A DNA stretch of 64,000 nt from JBFFZF01 sp050732695 (GTDB lineage Bacteria > Gemmatimonadota > Gemmatimonadetes > Longimicrobiales > RSA9). Each line of letters begins with the position of its first letter. Positions within the stretch are counted from its first letter, which is position 1. Below are positions 32,962-42,216 of the stretch, one piece after another. The translations under genes and the position numbers were made by a program. Below the pieces are notes generated by a model that saw nothing but the letters and a program-made list of their open reading frames with translations, searched no databases and was not told the DNA's origin. The stretch is from positions 1-64,000 of the forward strand of contig JBOHRL010000037.1 of the NCBI GenBank assembly GCA_050732695.1, written 5' to 3'.

Positions 32962-34509
32962 TCACAGCGGGAGGTTCCCGTGTTTCCTCGGCGGGTTCGA
33001 GTCCCGCTTGTTCTGGAGCATGTCGAACGCGGAAATGACGCGCGGGCGAGTCTCACGCGGGTCGATGACATCATCGATGTAGCCGCGTGCTGCCGCAATG
33101 TAGGGGTGTGCGAAACGTTCGCGGTATTCGCGCTCGAGGCGACGCACCGTCTCCTCCGCGTCCGCTGCGTCCGCAATCTCCTTGCGGAACAGAATCTCGA
33201 CCGCGCCCTTCGGTCCCATCACCGCGATCTCGGCCGTAGGCCACGCGAGATTCACATCGCCGCGGATGTGCTTCGAATTCATGACGTCATACGCGCCGCC
33301 GTAGGCCTTGCGCGTGATGATCGTAACCCGCGGCACCGTCGCCTCGCAGAAGGCGTAAAGCAGCTTGGCACCGTGCCGGATAATGCCGCCGTGCTCCTGT
33401 GCAACACCCGGCAGAAAGCCTGGAACATCCTCGAACACGAGTAGTGGGATATTGAATGCATCACAGAAGCGCACGAAGCGCGCTCCCTTGACCGCGCTGT
33501 TGATATCGAGCACGCCGGCGAGGATGGCCGGCTGGTTGGCGACGATGCCTACCGTGCGGCCGCCCATGTGGGCCAGCCCGGTCACGATGTTCTGCGCGAA
33601 GCCTGCGTGAACCTCGCAGAACTCACCATCATCGATCACGCGCCGAATGACATCATGCATGTCGTACGGCTTCGCAGGGTCATCGGGAATGGTGGTGAGG
33701 AGATCCTCATCGGTGCGGTCGTGCGCGTCTTCGGTCTCGCACCGGGGTGGATCCTCCCGATTGTTCTGGGGAAGGAACGACAGGAGACGGCGGACCTCGG
33801 CCAGGCATTCCGGCTCGGTATCGCACGCAAAGTGCGCGACGCCGGACGTCGTCGCGTGAACGTCAGCTCCACCCAGACCTTCCATGTCGACGGTCTCGTG
33901 CGTCACCGTCTTCACCACGCTCGGCCCGGTCACGAACATGTAGCTCGTGCCCCGGACCATGTAGACGAAGTCCGTGATGGCCGGCGAGTACACCGCACCG
34001 CCCGCACACGGACCCAGAATCACGCTGATCTGAGGGATGACGCCCGATGCCATCGTGTTGCGCAGGAAGATGTCGGCGTAGCCGCCCAGGCTGACCACGC
34101 CTTCCTGGATGCGTGCGCCGCCCGAATCATTCAGCCCGATGACCGGCGCACCGTTGCGGAGCGCGAGGTCCATGATCTTCACGATCTTGGCGGCATGTGC
34201 TTCCGAAAGCGAACCACCGAACACCGTGAAATCCTGACTGAACACGTAGACGAGACGGCCGTGCACCGTACCGTAGCCGGTGACGACTCCGTCGCCGAAG
34301 ATGCGGTCCTTGCCGTCGAGCTCGGCGTTGCGGTTGGTTACGAAGCGATCGAGTTCGACGAAGCTGGACTCGTCGAGGAGCAGGTCGAGCCGCTCCCGTG
34401 CGGAGAGTTTGCCGCGCGCATGCTGTCCGCGCAGGCGCTCCTCGCCTCCACCGAGTTCGGCCTCGCCGGCGAGTGTATCGAGTTGTCTCAGCTTGTCCGA
34501 TGCACTCAT
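32962..34509 (-). CDS. Acyl-CoA (propionyl-CoA) carboxylase carboxyltransferase subunit
   Basis: 515 residues. Crotonase-type PccB-like: GKLSARERLDLLLDESSFVE, DGVVTGYGTVHGRLVYVFSQ, DFTVFGGSLSEAHAAKI, GLNDSGGARIQEGVVSLGGY, GPCAGGAVYSPAITDFVYM, then GFLPGVAQEHGGIIRHGAKL, ITRKAYGGAYDVMNSKHI and AVMGPKGAVEILFRKE. The oxyanion glycine pairs (GGA, AGG, YGG) are present. Together with the biotin carboxylase, carrier and mutase it forms the propionyl-CoA to succinyl-CoA route. Overlaps the lipoprotein gene by 4 bp. Confidence 0.92.
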   Translation of the reverse strand: MSASDKLRQLDTLAGEAELGGGEERLRGQHARGKLSARERLDLLLDESSFVELDRFVTNRNAELDGKDRIFGDGVVTGYGTVHGRLVYVFSQDFTVFGGSLSEAHAAKIVKIMDLALRNGAPVIGLNDSGGARIQEGVVSLGGYADIFLRNTMASGVIPQISVILGPCAGGAVYSPAITDFVYMVRGTSYMFVTGPSVVKTVTHETVDMEGLGGADVHATTSGVAHFACDTEPECLAEVRRLLSFLPQNNREDPPRCETEDAHDRTDEDLLTTIPDDPAKPYDMHDVIRRVIDDGEFCEVHAGFAQNIVTGLAHMGGRTVGIVANQPAILAGVLDINSAVKGARFVRFCDAFNIPLLVFEDVPGFLPGVAQEHGGIIRHGAKLLYAFCEATVPRVTIITRKAYGGAYDVMNSKHIRGDVNLAWPTAEIAVMGPKGAVEILFRKEIADAADAEETVRRLEREYRERFAHPYIAAARGYIDDVIDPRETRPRVISAFDMLQNKRDSNPPRKHGNLPL

Positions 34510-35714
34510 GCGCCGCTGACGTCGGCGACCGGGGCCAGCCGGCCCCTCTCGATGCGTACGAGGAACGGCTGCCGCGTCACCTGTCCATCCTGAAAGCTCA
34601 AAATGCCGGTCGCTCCCCGGAACGAATCCACATCACCGACCGCATCCGCGAGATCCGTACGACGCGTATGGCCGCTGGCAATCGCATCGAGCACGATGCG
34701 CGCTGCGTCGTAGCCGAGCGCCGGATACGGACTGTCCAGCGTCCGGCGGTGCGTCTGCTCGTAGAGTTGCACGAACTCGGCCCACGCCGTTTTCGGGTCT
34801 TCCGGAAGCAACGGCGTTGCTGCCACGACGCCTTCGAGAAGATTCGACTCGACGTTGCGCAGGACCTCCTCGCTGGTCCACGCATCGTTGCCAAGGATCT
34901 GCACATCGCGGAGACCAAAATACACGAACTGCGGCGCCAACTGCCGGATCTCACGCTCGGTCGCCGGGACGAACACCGCTTCGATCCGCGCGGTCCGAAG
35001 CTGCTCGATCGCCGTCGAGAACGTCGTCGTAGCCGGATCGAACGAGATTTGCAGCACGGTCGCGCCGTCCGTCTTCTGCGCTTCCGCCGTGAACGCACGG
35101 GCCTGCGTCGCGGACTCTTCCCTTTCGGGATACAGGACGGCCAGCCTGCGAAAGCCGCGGCCCAATGCGTACCGCGCGAGGACCGCAGCGCCGCGGCTGT
35201 CATCCGCATTCAGCGAGTAGGCGTGCCGAGCACCCGGCGGTGTTTCCGAAGCGGTCGGACTCAGTATGAGCAGGTCCCGGTCAGCCCGATTCATGGCAGC
35301 GGCTTCCATCGAAGGACTCAGCAACGGCCCGAGCACGGCGACGGCGCCCGCCGAATCCAGTTGCGCCACCTTCTGCGAGGCAATGCGTGCATCACCCCGG
35401 TCATCGAGCACCACGAGTTCGACCGCCTGACCGCCCCTGCGCGAATATTCCGCCATGGCCAGCTCGATGCCTTCCTGAATCAGCGTGCTGTACTGCACGA
35501 GGTCCGGTGAACCGGACCGCGGAAGGACCACACCGAGTTGGAGCGAACGAGCCGCCGGCTCGACTGGCGCGGCCGCTGTATCGCGCCTCGGTGGCGGCGC
35601 AGGACGTGTCGTCGGTGGCTCACCGGGCCGGCACGATGCCGCCGCCACACCCACCAATCCGGCCATCGCCAACCGGCAGAGGCCTGCGTGTGCTGCCGCT
35701 CTGATTCTCGTCAC
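34506..35714 (-). CDS. Periplasmic binding-fold lipoprotein (branched-chain amino-acid binding / LpoA-like)
   Basis: About 402 residues from the GTG at 35714. The start TRIRAAAHAGLCRLAMAGLV is followed by a lipobox (GVAAASC), so it should be lipidated. A Pro/Arg linker leads into a type I periplasmic binding fold: LGVVLPRSGSPDLVQYSTLI, EGIELAMAEYSRRGGQAVEL, VAVLGPLLSPSMEAAAMNRA, FRRLAVLYPEREESATQARA, LGNDAWTSEEVLRN, SFRGATGILSFQDGQVTRQP. Proteins of this fold include LivJ and the peptidoglycan synthase activator LpoA. No ABC permease or ATPase gene is nearby, which favours a sensor or activator role over import. It heads the carboxylase block, downstream of the rpsA terminator. Confidence 0.78.
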   Translation of the reverse strand: MTRIRAAAHAGLCRLAMAGLVGVAAASCRPGEPPTTRPAPPPRRDTAAAPVEPAARSLQLGVVLPRSGSPDLVQYSTLIQEGIELAMAEYSRRGGQAVELVVLDDRGDARIASQKVAQLDSAGAVAVLGPLLSPSMEAAAMNRADRDLLILSPTASETPPGARHAYSLNADDSRGAAVLARYALGRGFRRLAVLYPEREESATQARAFTAEAQKTDGATVLQISFDPATTTFSTAIEQLRTARIEAVFVPATEREIRQLAPQFVYFGLRDVQILGNDAWTSEEVLRNVESNLLEGVVAATPLLPEDPKTAWAEFVQLYEQTHRRTLDSPYPALGYDAARIVLDAIASGHTRRTDLADAVGDVDSFRGATGILSFQDGQVTRQPFLVRIERGRLAPVADVSGA

Positions 35715-35763
35715 GACCGCGTCCGTTCGATCTGGGGACAGTGTCCAAGTACCCCGAAAATGG

Positions 35764-35792
35764 TTGGGGCTTCCGATGCTCGGAAGCCCCAA
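35764..35792 (-). terminator. Rho-independent-like terminator after rpsA
   Basis: A perfect 12-bp inverted repeat TTGGGGCTTCCG / CGGAAGCCCCAA with a 5-nt loop, 30 bp beyond the rpsA stop. The minus-strand RNA continues CCATTTTC, a short U-run. It separates rpsA from the lipoprotein-carboxylase genes. Confidence 0.7.
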
Positions 35793-35821
35793 CTGCAACG
35801 CGCGCGCCAGACGGGGACGTT

Positions 35822-37795
35822 TCACGCCTTCGAGACTTCGTTCCCTTCCTCGACACTCTCGCCCGCCTCGCCAGCAGCGCTCGGGGCTTCTTCTGCCTCG
35901 GGTGGTCCCGATTCGCCCGCATCCGGCACAGCCGCCGAAGGCGCCGACCCACCCGATTCACCTGCCGTGACTGCACCCGGCATGGAGTCGTCGTCCGATT
36001 CGGCCGGCGCGCCGGCCACCGCCTCCGGCTCACCACCAGCCGCTTCTTCGCCTGCTGGTTCCGCAGGCCGGACCGGCGGCTCCGGCATCTCCGTCACCGC
36101 CAGGACGATGCGGTGGTTCGTGGCATCACACTCGATCACGCGCAGCCCCATCTTCGAGCCCTCGCCCAGAACCGTCGTCAACTCCCGGTTCGCCGCGACC
36201 GGGACCTGCGAGCGCGGCACGAACCCTTCTATCTCATCGCCGAGGTCCACAACCACGCCATCCTCGAGGATCCGCACCACGGTGCCGTCGCTCTCGACAC
36301 CGGCGCCGTACCGGGCCGTGATCTCCGGCCACGGGTCCTCCTGCATCTGCTTCAGACCCAGCGAGATCCGCTTGTTCTCCGGATCGACGCCGAGCACAAC
36401 CACGTGCACGTCCTCGCTCTTGTGCACGATTTCCGACGGGTGCTGCACTCGCTTCGTCCAGCTCATGTCGCTGATGTGGATCAGCCCGTCAATGCCCGGT
36501 TCGATCTCGACAAACGCACCGAACGACGTCAGGTTCCGAACCTTGCCCTCCACCTGCGTACCAATGGGATATTTCTCCGGCAACGCCAGCCACGGATCCT
36601 CTTCGATCTGCTTCATCCCCAATGAGATCTTCTCGTCGTCCCGGTCAACTTTCAGAACGACTGCCTCGATCTCGTCACCGATCGACACCAGCTTCGATGG
36701 ATGCTTCACGTTCCGGGTCCACGACATCTCACTGATGTGAACCAGACCTTCCACGCCCTTCTCCAGTTCCACGAACGCGCCATAGTTCGTGATCGAAACG
36801 ACCTTGCCGCGCACGCGTGCGCCCACCGGGTACTTCCGCTCGATGTCCTTCCACGGATACGGCAGCAGCTGCTTCAACCCGAGCGAGATGCGTTCGCGAT
36901 TCCAGTCGATGTCGAGCACCTTCACGTCCATGTCGTCGCCAATCGCCACGATCTCCGAGGGATGGCCCACGCGGCCCCAGCTCATGTCCGTGATGTGCAA
37001 CAGACCGTCCAGACCACCCAGGTCGATGAACGCGCCGAAATCCGTCACGTTCTTCACCACGCCCTTGCGGACCTGACCGACCAGCAGCTCCTTCACCAGC
37101 TGCTCCCGCTTCGTCTCCCGCTCCTCCTCGAGAATCACTCGCCGGCTCACCACGATGTTCCGGCGCCGCTTGTTCAACTTGATGATCTTGAACTCGAACG
37201 TCTGACCGATCAGGTCTTCTATGTTCGGAACCCGCCGCAATGCGATCTGCGATCCCGGCAGGAACGCGTCCACACCCATCAGGTCAACCGTCACGCCGCC
37301 CTTGATCTTGCGCACCAGCATGCCCGGTACCTGCTCGTTGTCTTCGTAGGCGCGCTTGATCTTCTCCCACACCCGCAGGAAGTCCGCCTTCTTCTTCGAC
37401 AGGACGACGACGCCTTCCGCATCCTCCAGATTCTCGAGGAAAACTTCGACTTCATCACCCGGCTTGATCTCGGCCGCATTCTTGAACTCGTCCTTCGATA
37501 CCGCGCCTTCGCTCTTGAACCCGACATCGAGAATGACTGTGTTCTCCGTGACGCGCAGCACTCTGGCCTTGACGATCTCGCCTTCCTCGATGTTGCTCAT
37601 CGTCTGCTCGTACAGCTCGAGCATCGACTCGTACTCCTCCATCGAGTACTCGTCTTCATCGAGGAACTTCGACGGCGGCGCTTCCGGCGCCCGGCTCCTG
37701 GCCCGGCTCGGTGGTGTTTCCGTCGCTGTCATCGTGGAGGGGCTGTCAGGTGAGGTTGGCCCTGAAACCTGCTCGTCCTGCTGGGGCTCCATCAT
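35822..37795 (-). CDS. rpsA: 30S ribosomal protein S1
   Basis: 657 residues with six S1 domains. The first two are ribosome-binding (EEGEIVKARVLRVTENTVIL; GGVTVDLMGVDAFLPGSQ). The next four have the RNA-binding pattern VGQVRKGVVKNVTDFGAFID, VRGKVVSITNYGAFVELEKG, VEGKVRNLTSFGAFVEIEPG, then SDGTVVRILEDGVVVDLGDE. An N-terminal 60 residues (TETPPSRARSRAPEAPPSKF) and an 80-residue acidic Ala/Glu/Pro tail after AVTEMPEPPV are low complexity. Two ATGs (37795 and 37792) follow GGAG; the first is listed. aroA-cmk-rpsA is a widely conserved order. Confidence 0.95.
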   Translation of the reverse strand: MMEPQQDEQVSGPTSPDSPSTMTATETPPSRARSRAPEAPPSKFLDEDEYSMEEYESMLELYEQTMSNIEEGEIVKARVLRVTENTVILDVGFKSEGAVSKDEFKNAAEIKPGDEVEVFLENLEDAEGVVVLSKKKADFLRVWEKIKRAYEDNEQVPGMLVRKIKGGVTVDLMGVDAFLPGSQIALRRVPNIEDLIGQTFEFKIIKLNKRRRNIVVSRRVILEEERETKREQLVKELLVGQVRKGVVKNVTDFGAFIDLGGLDGLLHITDMSWGRVGHPSEIVAIGDDMDVKVLDIDWNRERISLGLKQLLPYPWKDIERKYPVGARVRGKVVSITNYGAFVELEKGVEGLVHISEMSWTRNVKHPSKLVSIGDEIEAVVLKVDRDDEKISLGMKQIEEDPWLALPEKYPIGTQVEGKVRNLTSFGAFVEIEPGIDGLIHISDMSWTKRVQHPSEIVHKSEDVHVVVLGVDPENKRISLGLKQMQEDPWPEITARYGAGVESDGTVVRILEDGVVVDLGDEIEGFVPRSQVPVAANRELTTVLGEGSKMGLRVIECDATNHRIVLAVTEMPEPPVRPAEPAGEEAAGGEPEAVAGAPAESDDDSMPGAVTAGESGGSAPSAAVPDAGESGPPEAEEAPSAAGEAGESVEEGNEVSKA

Positions 37796-37885
37796 GTCGG
37801 ACTCCGTTCCGCCCCGGGTGCCGGTGGGTTCCCCCGAGCGGGTTGAGGTTGATTGTTCTGCCGTGGGCTGGAAAGGCAGCCAAGA

Positions 37886-37914
37886 AAGCTACCTGCTGCA
37901 CGGGCTCGAGTCAA
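37886..37914 (-). promoter_or_regulatory. Candidate promoter of rpsA
   Basis: Minus strand: -35 TTGACT (37914-37909), 17-bp spacer, -10 TAGCTT (37891-37886). It leaves a leader of about 85 nt before the rpsA start. The 188-bp gap between cmk and rpsA therefore holds a dedicated promoter. Confidence 0.5.
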
Positions 37915-37983
37915 TCGGTCAGTGCCACCGGTGCTGCCGACCGGACCACAACATGGACGGACGCGACAGTGAGATTTCCGCGG

Positions 37984-38661
37984 TCAGGCGGGTGGCCGTT
38001 CGCGACGGGCGAGGACGAGGCCGACGATCCGTTCGACCTGGGCGTCGAAATCGAGGTTGGTCGTGTCGATGCGGGTGGCATCGGGAGCGATTCGAAGCGG
38101 AGCCACTGGGCGTTCGGAATCGGAGCGATCCCGTGCGGCGAGGCGAGCGGTTTCATGGAGCAGGGAGTCGGGGTCGTCACTGCGCGCGTCTTCGCGAAGA
38201 CGGCGGCGCGCGCGCGTCTCGATATCGGCGGTGAGAAAGACCTTCACGTCGGCATCGGGGAAGACAACGGTACCCATGTCGCGGCCGTCGGCCACGAGGT
38301 CGGCGCCGGACGCGGCGGCGCGCAGCCCATCGAGGAGCCATGCCCGGACCGCGGGAATGCGCGACATGTGTGAGACGTGGCGGTTGACGTCCGAGGAGCG
38401 AAGTTCATTCGAGACTTCCTGATCACCAACGAGAATCCGGAAGCCACGGCCGTCGGGTTCAGCGCGGACGGCGAGTTTCACGAGCTGGTCATGGGAGAGG
38501 GCATCCCAATGTTCGGTGGGGATGCCAGCCCGTAGCGCAGCGAAGGTGAGTCCGCGATAGAGGGCACCGGATTCGAGGTGGCGGAATCCGAGGTGCTCGG
38601 CGACGGCGCGGGCCGTCGAACTCTTTCCTGAACCTGCGGGTCCGTCGATGGCGACGATCAC
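37984..38661 (-). CDS. cmk: Cytidylate kinase
   Basis: 225 residues. Walker A IDGPAGSGKSSTARAVAEHL; then LESGALYRGLTFAAL, the CMP-binding SSDVNRHVSHMSRIPAVR, and VADGRDMGTVVFPDADVKVF followed by a lid (ETRARRRL). Phosphorylates CMP and dCMP. Overlaps aroA by 4 bp. Confidence 0.95.
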   Translation of the reverse strand: MIVAIDGPAGSGKSSTARAVAEHLGFRHLESGALYRGLTFAALRAGIPTEHWDALSHDQLVKLAVRAEPDGRGFRILVGDQEVSNELRSSDVNRHVSHMSRIPAVRAWLLDGLRAAASGADLVADGRDMGTVVFPDADVKVFLTADIETRARRRLREDARSDDPDSLLHETARLAARDRSDSERPVAPLRIAPDATRIDTTNLDFDAQVERIVGLVLARRERPPA

Positions 38662-39935
38662 CGGCCGTTCTCGAAATCGAGGAGTTGCGACCAGAAGGAC
38701 GGGAAGCTGACCGATGCGGCGGCGGGGTCATCGACGTCGATGCGATTGCCGGGCAGTGCACCGAGGACACCGAATGCCATTGCAATACGATGATCGCCAT
38801 GGGTTCGCACGCGGCCGCTGAGCGGTGCGTCGGAGCCTGTGATGTGGAGGCCGTCGGCGAGGTCCACGGCATCGACGCCGACCGCGCACAGGTTGTGTGC
38901 GAGACTGGCGAGCCGATCCGACTCCTTGACGCGAAGTTCGGCAGCACCGGTGATGCGGGTTTCGCCGCTGGCGCGCGCGGCGAGAATCGCGAGGACAGGA
39001 ACCTCGTCGATCATGCCGGGGATCTCCGCGGCGCCGACATCGGTGCCGTGGAGTCCGCTCGGCTGCGCGAGAAGATCCGCGACCGGTTCGCCGGCCGCGT
39101 CGCGATGATTTTCGGCAACGATGCGGGCGCCCATCCTCTCGAGGACAGCCAGCAGACCGGTGCGTGTCGGATTGACGCCGACGCCCACAACGCGGGCGCC
39201 AGTATCGCGCGAAAGAATGGAAGCGGCGAGGAGAAAAGCGGCCGACGAGAAATCACCGGGTACGACGAGGTCGAGTGGATCGAGCCGGGCGGGCGAACGG
39301 AATGTGATCTCGTTCGTGCCATCGGCGCCCGGCCGGGATCGGATGTCAGCGCCCATTGCCGCCAGCATTCGTTCGCTGTGGTCGCGAGAGCGTCGCGGCT
39401 CGATCACGCGCACATCGACGCCGCCAGTCAGGCCTGCCAGGAGGAGCGCGCTCTTGATCTGTGCACTGGCGTGAGGGCTGGCGTAATCAATGGCATCGAG
39501 CGCGCCGCCATCGACCGCAATCGGCAGCCGGTCAGGCGCGCCCAGCTCGGCGAAGTGCGCGCCGGCGGAGACCAGGGGTGCGGTCACGCGGCGCATGGGC
39601 CGGGCTCGCAGTGAATCATCTCCGGTGAGCACAGCCCAGAGCGGTGTTCCGGCAAGCAGGCCGAGCAGCAGCCGCGCCGTGGTTCCGCTGTTCGCGCAGT
39701 CGAGCGTGCACTTCGGTCCAACCAGTCCGTGCAGTCCGCAGCCGTTGATGGCGAGGTCCTGTCCGAGCGGCGGCACTCGAGCACCCAGCGCGCGAAGCAT
39801 GTCGGCCGTGGTACGCGTATCGCCGGCATCGAGTGCGTGCCGGATGCGACTCCTCCCATCAGCGAGCGAGGCAAGGAGCAGCGCGCGGTGTGTGATCGAC
39901 TTGTCGCCGGGAACGTTCAGAGTACGCTCTGTCAA
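38658..39935 (-). CDS. aroA: 3-phosphoshikimate 1-carboxyvinyltransferase (EPSP synthase)
   Basis: 425 residues, sixth step of the shikimate pathway. N-terminal VPGDKSITHRALLLASLADG (PEP/S3P binding), then LDCANSGTTARLLLGLLAG, DDSLRARPMRRV, HASAQIKSALLLAGL, EPRRSRDHSERMLAAMGADI, and PGDFSSAAFLLAAS. The C-terminus has AELRVKESDRLASLAHNL and THGDHRIAMAFGVLG. All substrate loops are present. It overlaps rnz and cmk by 4 bp each. Confidence 0.95.
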   Translation of the reverse strand: MTERTLNVPGDKSITHRALLLASLADGRSRIRHALDAGDTRTTADMLRALGARVPPLGQDLAINGCGLHGLVGPKCTLDCANSGTTARLLLGLLAGTPLWAVLTGDDSLRARPMRRVTAPLVSAGAHFAELGAPDRLPIAVDGGALDAIDYASPHASAQIKSALLLAGLTGGVDVRVIEPRRSRDHSERMLAAMGADIRSRPGADGTNEITFRSPARLDPLDLVVPGDFSSAAFLLAASILSRDTGARVVGVGVNPTRTGLLAVLERMGARIVAENHRDAAGEPVADLLAQPSGLHGTDVGAAEIPGMIDEVPVLAILAARASGETRITGAAELRVKESDRLASLAHNLCAVGVDAVDLADGLHITGSDAPLSGRVRTHGDHRIAMAFGVLGALPGNRIDVDDPAAASVSFPSFWSQLLDFENGR

Positions 39936-40861
39936 ATCGAGTCCTCGTGGGCGTCGCGAAACGGAACCTCGATCTCGAGACCGTCGTGCGCGACGGTGAC
40001 GTTTGTGAAGACGTGTCGCGCCTCCCGTTCGAGAAGACGAGGGTCATCGGCGTAACGCGCGGAAATGTGCGTGAGAACGAGGTGCTCGACGTTCGCTTTG
40101 CGCGCGACTTCCGCGGCTTCCCTCGCCGTCGCGTGGTCCGTGGCACGCGCGCGCTCGATCTCGTCCTGGCCGAATGTCGCATCGTGAATCAGGAGATCGG
40201 CATTGCGCGCGATCTCGATCGTAGCCCGGCATGGGCGCGTATCGCCGGTGTACACGAGCCGCCGCCCCGGCCGTGCCGGACCCACGACCTCGGCGGCCGT
40301 GATGGTCCGGCCATCGACCTCCACGCTCTCGCCGCGGTGCAAGCGCCCGAACAACGGACCCTCCGGCACACCCAGCGCTCGCGCCGTGTCCGGATGGAAG
40401 CGGCCAAGCCGTTCGTGCTCGATGAGCGCGAACCCCAGCGAACGGGAACCGTGTCGCGTGCGATACGCTTCGATGTCGTAGCCATCGCGTGGGACGCGTT
40501 CACCCGCTTCCATCTCGATGATGGCGACGTCGAATGGCACGCGTTCGTTGCCCAGCCGGACCGCATCGTGCAACGTCGTACCACACCCCTTGGGCGCCCA
40601 CAGGCGAACCGGCTCGGTCCAGTCCTGTAGACCCAATGTGCGCAGCAGACCGGTCACGCCAAGGAAATGGTCCGCGTGATCGTGCGTGAAGAAGATGTCG
40701 GTCACGGCAAACCCTGTCCCGAACCGCATCATCTGCCGCTGCGTGCCCTCGCCGCAATCGAAGAGCAGCAGATCACCCTCTCGATGCACCGCAAGGCCGC
40801 TCACATTGCGACCGACGGTCGGCCGGCTCGCCGCCGTGCCGAGGAACGTCACACGCAGCAT
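39932..40861 (-). CDS. rnz: Ribonuclease Z
   Basis: 309 residues. Metallo-beta-lactamase fold; the metal motif is FFTHDHADHFLGVTGLL, and VTFLGTAASRPTVGRNVSG opens the protein. Other ligands are in YRTRHGSRSLGFAL, VYTGDTRPC and VLTHISARYAD. It should cut the 3' trailers of tRNA precursors; this matters because the three tRNA genes here lack encoded CCA. Ends 4 bp into aroA. Confidence 0.93.
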   Translation of the reverse strand: MLRVTFLGTAASRPTVGRNVSGLAVHREGDLLLFDCGEGTQRQMMRFGTGFAVTDIFFTHDHADHFLGVTGLLRTLGLQDWTEPVRLWAPKGCGTTLHDAVRLGNERVPFDVAIIEMEAGERVPRDGYDIEAYRTRHGSRSLGFALIEHERLGRFHPDTARALGVPEGPLFGRLHRGESVEVDGRTITAAEVVGPARPGRRLVYTGDTRPCRATIEIARNADLLIHDATFGQDEIERARATDHATAREAAEVARKANVEHLVLTHISARYADDPRLLEREARHVFTNVTVAHDGLEIEVPFRDAHEDSI

Positions 40862-40868
40862 CAGCGCC

Positions 40869-41198
40869 TCACGCGCGCCGCGCGCCGGACAACAGCCACA
40901 GAGGAGAATACGTCGCGTACAGGAGGGCGGTCCACGGTGTGAGCGCTGGTGCGATCAGAAGCGCGCTCCAGCCGGCGAGACGGGCGATCGCATTCGTCCG
41001 CGATCGGCGCGCGGTACGGCGGCGCGATTCCGATTCCTGCATCGCAGTGATGTCACCTCGCCGCGCGCTGACCTCCGTCGCCTCTTTCGCAAGGAAGTTC
41101 TCGACTCCCGTGCCGATCGCCAGCAACAGCGCGACGAGCACGCGCCGCGCTACAGCGAGAAAGCCAAAGATGCCCAGAATGATGACGACGATGTTCAC
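40869..41198 (-). CDS. Small membrane protein of unknown function
   Basis: 109 residues from the GTG at 41198, which has GGAGAG upstream. N-terminal transmembrane helix (NIVVIILGIFGFLAVARRVL VALLLAIG), a charged middle (KEATEVSARRGDITAMQESE, RRRTARRSRT) and a second hydrophobic part (LAGWSALLIAPALTPWTALL) at the C-terminus. Residue pattern suggests two membrane passes with a cytoplasmic basic loop. No family recognised. It is 7 bp upstream of rnz. Confidence 0.55.
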   Translation of the reverse strand: MNIVVIILGIFGFLAVARRVLVALLLAIGTGVENFLAKEATEVSARRGDITAMQESESRRRTARRSRTNAIARLAGWSALLIAPALTPWTALLYATYSPLWLLSGARRA

Positions 41199-41389
41199 GT
41201 GTATCCGCTCTCCAGAGGCTTGCTGGCGAGAAAGAGTAGCAGCAGGCATGGCCCGGCTCAATGGCCGGGGATCAGCGGCGGCCTGGCGTGGAATGCCGTC
41301 AGCCTGGAGGTAGGCAGCGTGTGACCGAAGCAGGTTGTACCGAGCACAGATCAATGCGGTGAACGTCGGCTCAGCTCTTCATCTGTCCA

Positions 41390-41472
41390 TGCCGAGGGAG
41401 GGACTCGAACCCTCACGCCCTCTCGGGCCGCAGATTTTAAGTCCGCTACGTCTGCCGTTCCGCCACCCCGGC
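41390..41472 (-). tRNA. tRNA-Leu (anticodon UAA)
   Basis: 83 nt; acceptor GCCGGGG pairs with CCTCGGC (one G-U), T-arm GGTTCGAGTCC, variable arm of class II size, and anticodon loop CTTAAAA giving anticodon TAA. Reads UUA and UUG codons. The genomic 3' end after discriminator A is TGGA, so CCA is not encoded. Only this tRNA-Leu is in the window. Confidence 0.95.
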
Positions 41473-41553
41473 CGAGCGTCCAATGTAGGTGAGAGGTTCG
41501 CAATGTGGAACGGGCAGGCTGCAACGAACGGGCAATCATCACGAGGATCGGGC

Positions 41554-42216
41554 TCAGCCGCCGGATGCACTGCGCATAGCTTCGAGGTTCGCTGCGACGC
41601 TGCCCGCCTTCCCGAACACGGCAGCGCCGGCCACGAGCACGGTGGCTCCCGCCTTCACGACGTGGCGCGCCGTGTCGGGTGCAATGCCGCCGTCGACTTC
41701 GATTTCGGCTTCGAGACCTTGCATCGTCAGACGATCACGTACGGCCGCGATCTTCGCGGCACTCGTGCGGATGAAGGATTGGCCGCCGAAGCCGGGATTC
41801 ACGCTCATCACGAGGACGAGATCGACAAAAGGCAGGATCTCGTCGAGAAGCGGGACCGGCGTGGCCGGATTGATGGCGACGCCCGGTCTGGCGCCGAGCT
41901 GACGGATGCGATCGACGGTGCGGTGCAGATGGATGCAGGCCTCCTGATGCACGGTAATCACGGATGCACCGGCATCGGCAAACGCTTCGAGGAACAGGTC
42001 AGGCGCTTCAATCATGAGATGGACGTCGAGCGGCAGAGCGGTGACGCGGCGAAGCGCGGCAACCACAGGCGGACCGATCGTGATGTTGGGCACGAAATGG
42101 CCATCCATCACGTCGACGTGAATCCAGTCCGCACCGGCGGCTTCCGCTTCGGCGACTTCGGCGCCGAGGCGTGCGAAGTCTGCGGACAGGATCGACGGCG
42201 CGAGCTTCACGCTCAC
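41554..42216 (-). CDS. rpe: Ribulose-phosphate 3-epimerase
   Basis: 220 residues. TIM barrel with KLAPSILSADFARLGAEVAE, DWIHVDVMDGHFVPNITIGP, LDVHLMIEAP, LVLVMSVNPGFGGQSFI and EIEVDGGIAPDTA. Metal/catalytic residues (His, Asp of HVDVMDG, His of DVHLM, Asp of VDGG) are intact. It overlaps rpiA by 4 bp, pairing the two pentose-phosphate isomerases. Confidence 0.95.
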   Translation of the reverse strand: MSVKLAPSILSADFARLGAEVAEAEAAGADWIHVDVMDGHFVPNITIGPPVVAALRRVTALPLDVHLMIEAPDLFLEAFADAGASVITVHQEACIHLHRTVDRIRQLGARPGVAINPATPVPLLDEILPFVDLVLVMSVNPGFGGQSFIRTSAAKIAAVRDRLTMQGLEAEIEVDGGIAPDTARHVVKAGATVLVAGAAVFGKAGSVAANLEAMRSASGG

